Assembly (NCBI GenBank): GCA_948567375.1
Contig: OX419760.1
Span: forward strand, 29,574,001 to 29,638,000
Length of the DNA: 64,000 nt
Origin: Lunularia cruciata
Taxonomy: Eukaryota > Streptophyta > Marchantiopsida > Lunulariales > Lunulariaceae
Direction: 5' to 3'
A program made the translations under genes and the position numbers. The notes beneath the pieces are model-generated. The model ran no database searches. It was not told the origin of the DNA and worked only from the letters and a program-made list of their open reading frames with translations. Positions 22,520 to 35,733 of this stretch are shown in pieces (the first letter of the stretch is position 1; each line of letters opens with the position of its first letter).

Positions 22520-25500
22520 GAAGGCGACCGCGACTGCCAATTATGGAGACCGTTATAGTTCTTCTGAGGGAATCCAGAGTGAATATTCCAGATATGCCGC
22601 CAAACCTGATGTCTTGTGGCCTCGTTTGTCTGAACTCGAGAGTGCTGTAATTACAAAACTGAAGTTGGGGCAATGGCTGATGAAGGCGTAGGTGCTCGGT
22701 GTATGGAACCGAGAGGTGTCTCCACACACGGGACTCAGAAAACTCAGTTAGGTTTGGACGGCATGTCAGTGAAGGACGTGTCCAGCGGTTTGAAAGCTGC
22801 TCACAGCAAAGTAGGCTTTGGAAAGCAGAAGTATTGATTGGGGGAATTGTATCACCATGGGAGAACTTTGTTCTGTTCAAAAAAGAGGTGGTTCTCTAGC
22901 ATTTCATTTTTTAGTTATCATTTATGTATTTCTCCTCAGTGATGTTTCCCCCAAATCTGTTATCTCATATGAGAGTGGAGTCACTTCTTTACCAATTTGG
23001 CTCAATCAGGTAATGTGGTTTTGACTTGTCCTCATCAATGGCAATTGTATAGTTGTGATGAGTCTACACGGGATGGGACTAACCCACTAACCCTGGCTGG
23101 CTGTCACTTCAGGATCTTGGACATGCATGTTTTAAAACGTGAGAGAGAGACACACAGAGATGTGCTTACAATGTGGAGTTCTGTGCGTCTCCCATGCTTG
23201 CATGCAAAGCAGTAAATGTAGGCCTCCAGGCAAGAACTCATGGTTGAAAGGCGAACTTAGAGCTGCATCACAAGCACCAGACTGCACACGTGTACGATAG
23301 ATGGAGGCAATCAGTTAATGATATAACGTACGAAGCGCTATAGGAATCCCAAGAGTCTTCGAGGAATACTTATTTAATTCTCGGATCGCAGACTTGCATA
23401 TTTTAGCACGCAACGATTCTCGTCCTGCAGTGCAAGACAAATGTTTATCCTGTTTTCAAGTAACAGTAGTCTGTCTGCTTACTTCTTCTGGTTGAAAACC
23501 ATCTACTCTAGTAGGATAGATTCTTGGCTTCATCCATTAGTTGCTACAGTGATCCACTGCAGTCAGGTTCGGGGAAGACATGGCATTGGCATCTTTTGGA
23601 GCCTTTGTTTCACAAGGTGGTGAGTGTCTGTGTGTCAGGTTTCAGGTTCACTAAAAGATCTGGAGCTACATTCCATAAAATAAAACAAAGCCCACCAACG
23701 TTTCTGGCTCTTGAGCTGCTAGAAATCTTTAGACGAATCGCAACATAATTTCCATGTCTAGATGTGCACTGAGCGCGGCTTGCACTTGTTCTTCCGCTAC
23801 TACAGTGCCCACTACTACAACCACAACAAACTACTCTAGATCAAAATCATGTCCCATGCATAGATTCGAGTCCTGCCATTGTCGTGAAGTTCTTCGCTCC
23901 ACATGTAGCCTTGTGGATGGATGGAAATCTGTGACATGGCAGAATAACCTTCTACGGAGAATACTTGATCAGGAGGTTTTGTCCAACTACAGAACCCCCC
24001 AGGAGTTTCTTAATATTTGTTTATTAGTTAGACGCATAGAAGACTCCAAAGTTTTCCCTCTGCTCTAAATGGGGGGTCGGTTGGTTAATTTGCTCCTCTC
24101 GCCCTCCTTCGTGTGCATGGGGACTCGATAAGAAGATGCTTCCTACTGATTTCTTCGTGTCGACCTCGCCTGCCGATTTTGGACTCACCTCTTCAATCCT
24201 TGTCCATATTTGTTGATCAACGTCCGTCTGCACGTCGAACTGCCAAATGCCGTGAGGGGTTGTTGTAGCAGGTAAGCTGCAACTGTCATCATAAGGAAAA
24301 GTCACTACTCACATATTTCCATGACACTTGATCTCAATCTCTACAAAGTCACCACCCACAACCGGTAAACTAAACGGTAATGAGACTCGGATAGACTAAC
24401 CAGAGTCCGGTAATTTGGTTTCCAAGATATTCGATTGTAATGGCATGGGGATTTCTGCAGTCGTGCTCTGACCATAGCGGGTTGTGGAGATCCCCTGTAA
24501 ATCACATGATGGATGGATGGATGGATGAGCCTAGAACAGGAGGGAAATTTAGCAGGGAAGTCGAAGTAAGTAGACTCTTTACTCCTTCTCTGTTTCCAAG
24601 GTCCTCTTTGGCAGACATAGGGAGGACAAATTGTCTTCTACATGTACTTCTGGGCCAAACCATGGACCACGTTTTCGCCTGCCATGCTTTACTCATTCAT
24701 TCATTCACTTCTGTTGTGGATAGTCATTGACTTCAACAGGTTTGCCCGTGTGTACGGGTGTAGGTGCTACTGAACGTGAACCCGGAGTTAGTATTGTTGG
24801 CTATTCTCGGCACCAGTAGCCAGAGTTCTTAGCCGAAGGAAGCAAACACGTACGAGGTACAGCGAGACGGTAAGCTCTGTAATCGTGGGCTGAAATTTGC
24901 CCCCTCTAAGCAAGTGCTGGAAAGAGAACCACATTGCTTGCCGCTTGCCGCTTTCGTTGTATACAGGGTGGGCTTGAAATCATGGCCAGGGAGGTAGTGT
25001 ACAAAGTTCATAAAAGTGGAAGACTATTTCCGCTTTATAAAGCATGAGAGGGGGAAGAGAGACTAAGAGGCACAGGAAGAGAATGTGACACTGAACAGAA
25101 ATTCAATGTACGTAGGGGTGATGCCTCGGTTCCCACATCACGATTAGATTCACGTTGAGTAATCATAACAGGGTTAAAGGTGAAAAAGTGAGTGCTCTTT
25201 CCAATGTCTTCTCACCCCCATCTAAGATTCAGCAGCAAATGAGCACAGACAGGAGGTAGCGGTTGTTTTGTCATAAGTACCATCCGCGCTTCCACTAAAA
25301 TAAAAATTTCGAGAAAAGGAGATTGTCGTCAGATCTCTTTGAATGGTATTGGCTACATGAATCCATGCATGAGCTTTGCCTTGGTTTTGAAGCAAACTCG
25401 GGAACCGTGGGCCCCATTTGTTCTCGTCCCACAAAGTGAAACCCATGCATTATATGAGACATCTTATACAGGGAGCTGCACGTTCGTAGCATTTACAACT

Positions 25501-27600
25501 GAAATTCATGCATGACGGAGACAGAGAGAGTGAGAGACATACTCAGCTGAGGAGGGGGGAAAAAAGTTGGGCTCAACTCACCCCTGATGCTTATTGCTTG
25601 TCAACGATTTCCTTCCAAGACATTCTTTCGGCTTAAACTAATTCCAATCACATGTTTATTTTGTCAGTACTTAGTTGACTTGCGACATTCCTGGAACCTT
25701 CCCGCTGTATCTATCTCCCCCCGCCATTGGAACATTCGACCTCCTGGTTCTCACATTTGACTTGTTTAGCCAGCTTGAACTTGATCTCCTTCTTCTTCTT
25801 TTCCTTCATCCATCACAACATCTCATCGCCCCTAACTCGTGATCCCTAATCTCTCTTAACGCAAAGCAAGGCCACAGTACCAAGCATCTCCCTACCTCCT
25901 CACACATGATCTGAGGACTTATCACTCCTGAGTGCTTGCATGGCGCCAGCCCGCCTGTCTGCCCGCCCTCCTATCCATCTGTGTATGCAGAGCATTTTGA
26001 GCAAGCGAGTAGGAATTCACGACAGTGCCCAACCAGATTCTCCAGTTTCGAGGATTTAGACCTCCATAGCTTTGTCAGTTCAGATATTTCCTTCATCAAT
26101 GCAAGTTGAGACTGATTCTTAATCGACAAACTCGGGATCTGCTATGATTGAACTGCATACTCTACTCCCCTCAACTGGAAACAACATCAGCCCAAGAAAA
26201 GGGACAAACTCGAGAGGATTTACCATCATTGCAGCCTTATAATATCATCAAAACCTAGTGAAAAGTTCAAGTAGCCATCATAATAGTGACTAAAATATCA
26301 TAGAATCGATGTGAACCCAGCAGCTCCGTAAAGGCATAGATACGTAGATAGATACATACATAAATAGTAGGCCCATCATGAGACCTCTCTCAATCAGGTA
26401 TTGTTCACTAAAGGCACTGAGTACAGTAGTAGTTCGTGAGTGAATTCTTTCCTCCACTCAGCTCCTGACTTTTCCTCTCATTGACTTCGACCGTTGCATG
26501 CCCTCACATCCCTGACTTTTTACCTCCACTCCAACCCAGTTCCACCTACCTCCACTCTACCCCCTTCCCCTCTTGCCTTAGCTTCCCCACAAGTAGAAGG
26601 GTTGTTGAACAACAAAAACCACAATAGCCACACCAGGGTCCAGCAGCAAAGCCTCAAAGCTCCAATCTGTATCTGGACCAAAAGCTTGGGAAAGGTTGAC
26701 TCTGTCCTCCATAGCTGACCTCTCACACGAATGAAGGGAAAGGTCCCCTAATCTCTCCAGAATCCAGTACTAAATATAAAACCGACACCCATAGGATAAG
26801 AACATACATCTCTCTACAATCCAGCACTTACAGTGTGGTAAGACTCGCTCTGGACATTTAGCAAACAGTAATTTATCATGCACAACAACGACTACTGAAC
26901 TCGCAAACAGCAGTCCCAGTCCTGAAACCTCTTCAGCATTACATCAGCAACGACTACTCCACTCCCTTTTTTCTCAAGTAAATTTTCATCAAAATCAATT
27001 CCACCAGCCACCAGACGATGTCTCCTCAAGCCTAACATTCCTCTCCTCGCAACTTTCTTGCAACTGCAGTATTGTCCAATTGCAACATCTCCTAGGCACG
27101 AAACCTGCATAGTTTCAGTGTTATTCTCCTCACCACTTCCCAGTAAAGAGAACGTTCTCTTTATGGAAAGCCTTCTGTCAGTAACTTGCACCCAGTTCTA
27201 CTCATTGCGCCTAAACCTGGAGAGTATTAAATTTACCTTTTTACCTCTCCCAGTAGCTCGTATAAATTATGCCGAGAATATCTACACGTCATGCTTTCTT
27301 TTTATAGCTAAATTCCCACGCTACACTCGTTGTTTTTCCTTTACTGGGCTGGTCTTTCGTGGGATTATAAGCCTGGGGAAATAAATTCACGGCTCTTTTT
27401 ATGAGATTTAAAGTTTCATTTCTATCACCTTTCGTCTTGTGGATGGGACCTTATCATGACATGAATAAATACTGGAAAGCTTACTTGATTCTATTCACAA
27501 AGCCTGCAGGGAACTCACGGCGTTTTGATTCATCTCGCCATAAATCGCACGGTATATTAGATAGAAATTAGTTCCCTTCGGAATATTATCTTCATTTACC
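22520..27600. other. No recognisable gene
   Basis: Short open frames only. Notable minor features are an (ATGG)n run at about 24508-24529 and a pyrimidine-rich stretch at 26,500-26,600. A possible small exon sits at 23,564-23,620 (acceptor ctgcag, donor GGTG|GTGAGT), too short to identify. Confidence 0.45.
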
Positions 27601-27677
27601 CATTCATCTCATCTCATCTCATCCACATTGATGCTTGCCTGGCGCCCCACTGGTGGTGACTGGGCTGTCGGTTAGTG

Positions 27678-27794
27678 CACGTGAATGACTTCCTGTCCGT
27701 CCTGGCCTGCTTTGTGGGCCTGCCATCGGAGCGTCTGAGCTACGGATCTGCTGGTCGTCCACGCTGACGTGTATTTCCCTGCACGTGACGTGTC
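27678..27794. promoter_or_regulatory. Cluster of ACGT-core elements (G-box / ABRE-like)
   Basis: Within 117 bp there are two palindromic CACGTG G-boxes (27678-27683 and 27782-27787), TGACGTGT (27765-27772) and ACGTGTC (27788-27794). In plants such ACGT cores bind bZIP and bHLH factors in light and abscisic-acid responses. No gene start was identified nearby, so the assignment as an active promoter is inference. Confidence 0.35.
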
Positions 27795-28199
27795 AACCAC
27801 ACATTAGGCACCAGCTCCTTCTTATGTACCCAATCCTCCTCATGTATTTCAAATATGTGCGAGAAAAATAAAAAATATGGCTAAACAGAAACTGACCACT
27901 CCTAATCGTGAGTGGATGGATGACCTCAGTAGAAAAGGTACTCACTAGGTACTTCGCTTCAACTACGAGAGGTTCAGCACAATGATTCCTCTCATGGAGC
28001 CTACGACAATTTGAGAGATCCTCAGCTTGCGAACTTGAAGGGAAAAGCAAGACAAGAGAAGAGAGCAGTTGAGATCTGCCTAAGAAACCAAGGTACCAAA
28101 ATGCTTCCCATAAATTACAAGGTACGACAAGATAATAGACTATTTGTGTGTCCCACTTTATGTGCCATTATTGACCTAAAGTGGGAATGCTAAGCATCT

Positions 28200-29899
28200 T
28201 GCATATCATGATTTTCCCAACGTGAACGACACATTCGTGCGAACTGCTGATTTGCACCGTACCTAAGAAGTCATCGTTCATGATAGTTTATACCCTATAG
28301 GGGATTGGTTGTGTCCATACGCGTTTTTTGCGGTACCCATGCAGTTTCCATACAAACTATTATAAGCATACCTAAAATTTACTATAAGTACTATGTGGGG
28401 GGTCTTTGAGAACTTTTACCGGGGAAGATCATATAGTCATGAGAAGTTATGATAAAGAGTTAAGAATCACTCATGGAGATGAAGCGTAATTTTTGACAAA
28501 TTTGAGGCAAGCTTTAAACAACTAAGAATTTAGATTTCAATTTTAAAATAAGAAACATGTCAAACGGACGATTCACACTTTCTTTCCTCTCGCCTACTCG
28601 GCCCGGTTCCAATATCTCGATCTTCATTCTTCGTGTGTACGATTTATGCTAATCTTTTTAGAATATTCTTCTCAATTTGAAGAACTATTACGGATTAAAA
28701 ATACCTCATATTCATACTAGATTACAACTGTTTAGAGAGATTATAAAACACATGTACAACATCGAAGCTTCAAATAAGGAAGATTGTCTAGACGATGGAT
28801 CGATAATGTGGTTCAAGAAATGGTTGTAGTGGGGATGAGGACGAGAATAAATGTGTACGTTTGTTTATTTTGGCCGGTTGAAGTTTACAAATGAGAATAG
28901 ATTTTTATATCCAAGAACTTCTTTTCCAATTTCTTTTGAGAAATGTTAATAAATTATTTCGAGAGGTTCATCTCATGTCTTTTAGTAGTTATTAAAAACA
29001 GAGATGGATTCTTTCCATGTCTTAGTTGATCTAATGAAAGATCATCCCATCTAGAAATATGCTCTTGTGTGAGTTCCCATATATCTTGATAGATTTTGCC
29101 ACTATGGAAATGGGTTTTCATAGTGAAGGATTAAAAGATATGAGGAGTTAATGTTGGTTCCATGATACAATTTATCAATAGAGTGAAATTTATAAAATCT
29201 AGGAGAAGAAGTAAAAGGGTTTATAATGAGGAGAGAGCAAGAATTCCTCAAGAAAAAGATTCTAGGAGTGCATGGTACAAGTGGATAGATCTCTTTTCTC
29301 GTTTGTACAAAGGTACATGAAAATTGTTAGTGAAACCTAAATTAAATGGAAGGAATGCTACTCAATAAATTGCCAAGTAATTCATGACTATAAACAAAGA
29401 GATAAGACGTAACAAGAGGCTATTCTATATTTTATTTTGTGGTGGAGCTTGTGCCTATTGAGACTTAAGAGTTGTGTTGTGAAAAATTACCCTTGTTTTA
29501 GTTTTATCATGATATAAAAAGTCAAAATTCTTTGGCTCAATTTGAATTGGAGAGGAGAATGTTAACATATTAATCAAATAGATATTTGATTCCATAGTAA
29601 CATCTTTAATCTATGAGACAATTAGTATATTCTCTCAAGTAGGCATATATATTAGATACAAGAGTTTAACAAAAGTTAGGCTTGTCCTCTAAGTACGTTA
29701 AAAAATACTGCATGAGAAATTTGAAAGCTATTTGTTATTTATAAAGGAATTGTAGATTCAAAGAAATTATTGGCAAAGCAAAGGTAATCTATTAAATCAA
29801 TAAGATGCCAAATTATTTCATATATTTTAATAAAAAATTCTAATATATGGTTAAAAAATTGTAAATTTTATATCTGATATCGATTCAGATGTAATCCAC
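28200..29899. other. Start of the AT-rich retroelement half; content not resolved
   Basis: Base composition changes visibly across 28.2-28.9 kb from mixed to AT-rich. No ORF or domain could be placed in this interval. A small stem (28151-28160 with 28177-28186, tcccacttta) sits at its left edge. Confidence 0.4.
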
Positions 29900-30639
29900 T
29901 AATAGGTGTGATTCCTCACCTCTTTCTAAAGTGCACCCTTTTCTTTCAACTCACTTAGTTCAATCATGAATGATAAAGAAATAGCTGGTTGGTAGGGAAA
30001 TTGAGAGGCTTAGTATTAATTTCCTTCCAGCCCAAGGGGAAAGATTATGCAAAAGACATGTGCCATGAGAGAAACAGCAATAGTGGATCCAAATAAAGAG
30101 CACAAGACATGGCTATTCAACAAAAAATGCCGTCAGACAAGAAAACCGTTGGTGAGGAAACCATTTGTCATGGGTGATCTTTTTCCTAAAAATAAATCTT
30201 TGTCCTAGGATGACCTTTGGCCAAAAAAACCATTTGGCCTAGAAGCAACTTAGCCTAAAATTTGGTGAGTAAATGTGGTGCAAACAGATCAAGAACTATA
30301 ATTGATGATTGTTTAATTGTACTAACCACTCACATGTGCAGAAACTACTACTCACTAAATGGCACACTTACCAAATGTTTATAATAGTTAGGTTGTCATC
30401 TTAAATACTATGCATTGTGCTTAGACCCTTTCCACTTTTTGCAAAGTTAACCAACATGAGACCAATTAGGCTTTCCTCACCCTTGATGAGAAGTTCAAAC
30501 ACTTACCATTTCAAATTATGAGAGAGTGTGATTGTGCAAGGAGGATTGGGAAGTGTGAGATGAAGTGGGAAGGTGAGAAGGTCAAAGGGATGGGAAGTAG
30601 CAACCACTCAAAAGCCAAGGAATATGAGAAGAGTTCTTG

Positions 30640-31060
30640 AGTTTATAATAAAATCCCCAAGATTGGTTAAGTGTGCACTATATAGACGACAATTTGTCCA
30701 TAATAAGAAATTGTTGTGGAATTGAGAATTGAGTGACCATGCCATGTTGCATGAGATTAGGAAAAATTGCAACCCAATGACGGAGATCTGGAGAAGGCAT
30801 CTCTTCCCTTGGATAGAAGAGTATTGGTCCAATACTCTTCTATCCAAGTTCAAGGCAACATTCAAGGCAACATTCAAGGATAACAAGACCAACAATGGTT
30901 GGTCTATCCTCAGTATTAAAGACCCTATGTGGAAGATCTTGTCAAATGAGTAATTAAGTTGTTCAAGTCTAAACAAAAAACTTACTTGGACAATAATCAA
31001 GCACTCTTCTTTGAATATTTATACCAAGGAAAACTTGTCAATCGGGCAAAAAAGTAAGTT
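30640..31060 (+). pseudogene. Unrecognised 'NNGW' coding-like module, copy 1
   Basis: The plus strand gives a broken protein with WN-x-ELSDHAMLHEIRKNC, then (after the palindrome) TFKDNKTNNGWSILSIKDP, and KQKTYLDNNQALFFEYLYQG across frames. The same order is kept at 39,050-39,420 (NNGWRVANYKDLARRA, KQTTYLTNSQVFFFDYM). Conserved spacing in three copies suggests it was once a real ORF of a mobile element. I do not recognise the family. It is antisense to the Gypsy fragment next to it and adjoins that fragment's truncated RT end. Confidence 0.45.
30808..30848. repeat. 41-bp perfect palindrome unique to unit 1
   Basis: CTTGGATAGAAGAGTATTGG (30808-30827), one T, then its exact reverse complement (30829-30848). 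Unit 2 has only the first arm, followed by 86 bp that preserve the coding-like module; unit 1 has lost those 86 bp. The second arm is thus a templated copy of the first made on the opposite strand, followed by rejoining downstream. Confidence 0.95.
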
Positions 31061-31114
31061 TTAGGCAAGTGCAAGGGCAAGATAGCTTATGGGAACTATG
31101 AATGAGAAAGGAGG

Positions 31115-33556
31115 AGTGACTTAGTATTATGCTCTACTTAATTGATCTAACAAGTGATCAATTCAAAGCAAGGGATATGCATTCTTCACATTTTTTTTAT
31201 TAAGACCATAGTTGTCATTATAGAATCAAAGCTTCCCTCCTTCTTAGGTAACAATAGTGATGCTCCCCAAGGAGATGTACTATGTCCTACAAAAACCTTC
31301 TCCAACAATTACTCAATGCTGTTGGAAGTTCTTCTAGCTACTTTGGTAAGAGTTGATAGATTGGTCTACTCATTGAAGTCCTTCTTGACAATAGCTTGAT
31401 CTTGAAGGGTGTACCTCAATCAATGGGTAACCCTCTTGGAAGATCATCCAGAATATTTTTGCAAACTCCTAAACTATTTCATTAACCATTGCCTTCTGAG
31501 GTTTCTTATCTTCATCAAGTTCTCCTTTCACAATAGGCTTGATCCACATAACAAATACAAGAATATCTTGCTCCAAATCTGCTCTATAGCTACTATATTG
31601 ATAAACTTCCCATCTTAGGATTGACAAGTTTTTAGTCTCTTTCTCAAAGATGCCAAACAACCTAATAAATAATCCTTAGTTTGGTATTGTACTTGGATTT
31701 GTCATTGGGCCCAATTAAATTGAAGCTTATGATGTTCAAGCCAAAGAACACCTAGAGTAATAACATCATATAAGAGAGATATTATAAATCTCATGCACTC
31801 TATATACTACTTCTCAACTTTGAATGCAACAAGATATAAGGTAAAGAATTTATAACTCTTTTTACTATCTATTATCACCAATTTACTATCTTATATTTGC
31901 ATGATAGGAATACATAATTACTTTGCTGATTGCATGGATATGTAATTCTTGGAACTCTCAAAATTAACAAAAATCCTCGGATCACAATTTGATATCATAC
32001 CTTGCAAGTGAATTAATATTACATAGGTTGAGCCTTCAATCTTGTTTGAACAAATTAGTTTTCCAATAAGTGGCTCAATATCTCCTACCAAGATTCTTTA
32101 TTTATCTAATCTTCACACTTTAAGAACTCCATTTGTGCTATGATCAATGTCATTTATTATTGCTTGGAAATTTAGCAATACAATGATAAATTTGGCAATA
32201 ATAGAAGCAACCACCACTTTGTTATAATTATTCTTGATCTACCATACCAAGGAGTGTTTTTTGGATAACATCAATTTTGATTAGTGTTGGTTCCTCAACC
32301 CATATATAGTGTGTTTGTATATTTTTGAAGATCTAGGTCAAGACCAAGTTGTGGCAACCAAGGAATCAAAACTCTTGATCAACTACATTGTTTCTTCCAA
32401 ATATTTGGGTTTGCACATGATAACTTCCAATTTGGTGTATGATTTCAAATCTCTCCCAAATTGATCCAAAGCTTCACCTTCTAGTATCTCTTGAATTGCA
32501 TTATTGTGTTTTGGTATTGAGTAATGTAGCTTGTTATAAAACCAATCTACTTTAATTTTACCAATCTCTCTTGTGCGGCTTGTAATATTCACCATTTGGA
32601 ATCTCCCAATTATTGGAATCCTAAACTTTTCCCATGTCAAGATTGGAGTAACAAATTGTTGTTGAGCTTTCTCTACCCTAAATTTCCACTATAGTTTTGA
32701 CACTCTATCTTATTGCCTTTAAGCCAAGAGGATCAATCTCTATTTATCAAGAAGATTTATAGTTTCAAAGTACCACTCATAATCAAATAAAAAGTTATAT
32801 ATTACACCCAATAAGTTCTTTCTTTCAAATGACTTAAGGTTTTGAAACTGCACTTGATATTATTTTTCTCATAAAATTTCTCTCTCCATTTTCTCATGTT
32901 ATTAACCATTATGATCTCTCTCTTCTAATAATCAAATAAGATGCTTTATCCAATGTTGCATAATTTTAGGCATTATTGCCATGGCTACTACTCTACCAAA
33001 CTAATTCCTCAGAGATGTCAAGGTTAACGTGTAAATGTAATTTGTACACCACTTTCCATATGTTCCATTTAGAATGATCAATGGTTCATCAAACAAAGAG
33101 TGAAATGATGCTTTGGTAATACCTTGACACAAAAATCCAATAGTTTGGGGAAAATAGATTTGGTGGTCTATAGATTCCATCCATCACATTCTTACTATGA
33201 TACCAATGTAAAAAGAAAGAGAATGGAACAATACATTAAGAACTCTTAAATGAGAGAAAATCCAAATGCCTAGCTTGAGCTTGGGCTTTGATATTTATAG
33301 GCAACTTAGGTACAACATTCTCAAGAAGCTTTGAAGGAAGGTTCCTTCTAGAAATTATCTTTCTTGGAGTGCAAGGTAAGCTAACCATTTATTTGGTGTG
33401 TAAGCTAAGCTTGGCATGCAAGTTGCTCATACCTTGGAAGATTCAAATAAGTTCTCACAAAGAAGCTTCATGAATCCTTCTAGAATATTCTAAAAATTTC
33501 CTAGACATACTCTAGTTCTACCTCCTTTTAGTTTTATTTAGCTCTTGCTAACTCCA
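31115..33556 (-). mobile_element. Truncated Gypsy element in duplication unit 1
   Basis: Minus-strand Ty3/Gypsy element, decayed. In the element's direction: an LTR of about 350 bp (33556 down to 33207, ending TTTTTACA) with a TATAAATA box; a primer site TGGTATCATAG (33205-33195) resembling the initiator-Met tRNA site; gag at about 33,190-32,050 with ATNL-type 'FDYEWYFETINLLD', STWEKF-x4-IIGRF and a degraded zinc knuckle (CFYCQIYH); a pre-RT stretch (about 31,660-31,470, MWIKPI); and the start of RT (STSPWGA, then LNKK, LLDQL). It stops abruptly near 31,115, where the unrelated module begins. Stops and frameshifts show it is inactive. Confidence 0.8.
33207..33556 (-). mobile_element. LTR of the unit 1 Gypsy element
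   Basis: On the plus strand it runs TGTAAAAAG (33207) to about ...ctccat (33556). The inner end is fixed by the primer site; the outer end is placed by where similarity to 40482-40888 fades, so it is approximate. The element-sense TATA box (TATAAATA) lies near 33,298. Confidence 0.65.
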
Positions 33557-35269
33557 TAAATTAACTTCTTCTAACTGTATATTGTTATACTTGAACTCAA
33601 TTGAAACTATGTTGATTGTTTCTATTATGTGAGATTCAAGAAGAATCTTCAAATGAGGTTGTCATGAAAATGTATCAAGAAGGACATGGAATGTTTTGAT
33701 TTTCTATTTAAGCTTGACAAAAAACAATTTTAGTTTATTTCTCTCATCAATGATGTCTACTCTTTATGTGCTCCAAATATAAGGTTTTCATGATCTGTTA
33801 AGGGGTTTGTGATCTATTCATATTGTCACTAATTTTACCAAGAGATATATCTCCACACCTTGTTGCATATACCATTATAAGATATTCTTGATTTTCAAGT
33901 AGAATAATTCCTTTTTGCTTAGTCTAGTCATTGAGATACAAAGGTAATGTATTGTAATCTATTTGGAAATTTTTGTTGCAACACAACTTGAATTGCAAAG
34001 CTAGAAATATCAAATCAACCACACAAGGTATTGAGGATCATATGGTTGGAGGATGGGTCATGAAGATATTATGGTGCTTCCTACTTCTTCAAAAGTTGCT
34101 TTTGTTGATCAAATCATGTTTAAGTGTTAGAGAAAGATAATGAATTTAGCAGTTATTAGGGGATTTCCTCCAAAAGGAGGTGGCCTTTGTTATTGTGTCA
34201 CAAAGCCATAACAATGAAGTGCTTGAAGCAATGTAGGATAATCTTGAGTGCTTATAGACTGGGTATCTAAGTGGCACTTGTAGTTGAGTCATAGAAGTCA
34301 AGATGATGCAATGGTTGGAGGGATGTAGGATAATCCTAAGTGCTTACAAGCCCAAGTGCCAAGTATGGCCCTTATACTTAAGTGCTACCAAGATTTGAAT
34401 GTGCTACTAGCTCAATCAAGAATTTCCACCAAGGGTTGTTATAGTAAAGATAATAGGTGTGATTCCTCACCTCTTTCTAAAGTGCACCCTTTTCTTTCAA
34501 CTCACTTAGTTCAATCATGAATGATGAAGAAATAGCTGGTTGGTAGGGAAATTGGGAGGCTTAGTATTAATTTCCTTTCAGCCCAAGGGGAAAGATTATG
34601 CAAAAGACATGTGCCATGAGAGAAACAGCAATAGTGGATCCAAATAAAGAGCACAAGACATGGCTATTCAACAAAAAATGCCGTCAGACAAGAAAACCGT
34701 TGGTGAGGAAACCATTTGTCATGGGTGATCTTTTTCCTAAAAATAAATCTTTGTCCTAGGATGACCTTTGGCCAAAAAAACCATTTGGCCTAGAAGCAAC
34801 TTAGCCTAAAATTTGGTGAGTAAATGTGGTGCAAACAGATCAAGAACTATAATTGATGATTGTTTAATTGTACTAACCACTCACATGTGCAGAAACTACT
34901 ACTCACTAAAAGGCACACTTACCAAATGTTTATAATAGTTAGGTTGTCATCTTAAATACTATACATTGTGCTTAGACCCTTTCCACTTCTTGCAAATTTA
35001 AGCAACATGAGACCAATTAGGCTTTCCTCACCCTTGATGAGAAGTTCAAACACTTACGATTTCAAATTATGAGAGAGTGTGATTGTGCAAGGAGGATTGG
35101 GAAGTGTGAGATGAAGTGGGAAGGTGAGAAGGTCAAAGGGATGGGAAGTAGCAACCACTCAAAAGCCAAGGAATATGAGAAGAGTTCTTGAGTTTATAAT
35201 AAAATCCCCAAGATTGGTTAAGTGTGCACTATATAGACGACAATTTGTCCATAATAAGAAATTGTTGTG

Positions 35270-35680
35270 GAATTGAGAATTGAGTGACCATGCCATGTTG
35301 CATGAGATTAGGAAAAATTGCAACCCAATGATGGAGATCTGGAGAAGGCATCTCTTCCCTTGGATAGAAGAGTATTGGTAGAGAGTGTAAGGATCTAGGA
35401 ATTCTCCCCATATGCCATTACACTAGACGATACTTGGACTAGCCTTGACTTGACTCTCAAAGCCAAGTTCAAGGCAACATTCAAGGCAACATTCAAGGAT
35501 AACAAGACCAACAATGGTTGGTCTATCCTAAGTATTAAAGACCCTATGAGGAAGATCTTGTCAAATGAGTGATTAAGTTGTTCAAGTGTAAACAAACAAC
35601 TTACTTGGACAATAATCAAGCACTCTTCTTTGAATATTTATACCAAGGAAAACTTGTCAATTGGGCAAAAAAGTAAGTTT
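35270..35680 (+). pseudogene. Unrecognised 'NNGW' coding-like module, copy 2
   Basis: Counterpart of 30640-31060 in duplication unit 2. Unlike unit 1 it keeps the stretch 35379-35464, which reads in frame as ...RNSPYAITLDDTWTSLDLT and aligns with PNSRVVGAMIFDTKFIDKELT at 39,166-39,230. Unit 2 is therefore ancestral at this point. It is broken by stops and its function is unknown. Confidence 0.45.
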
Positions 35681-35733
35681 TAGGCAAGTGCAAGGGCAAG
35701 ATAGCTTATGGGAACTATGAATGAGAAAGGAGG

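Larger units (their letters stand above)
29900..34450. repeat. Tandem segmental duplication, unit 1 (4,551 bp)
   Basis: The block starting taataggtgtgattcctc at 29900 recurs at 34451 and the two remain almost identical (differences are scattered substitutions and a few indels). The units are directly adjacent. Both units end in ...gttatagtaaagat; the flanking sequences share AAT at the junction, a 3-bp microhomology. Unit 1 keeps a 490-bp stretch (33887-34376) missing from unit 2 but has lost 68 net bases at 30828-30846. It contains a truncated Gypsy element and an unrecognised coding-like module, so duplication came after their insertion. Confidence 0.95.

Noticed and set aside
23865-23885. 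gattcgagtcctgcc as a tRNA T-arm
   Set aside because: No matching acceptor stem, D-arm or anticodon arm upstream.
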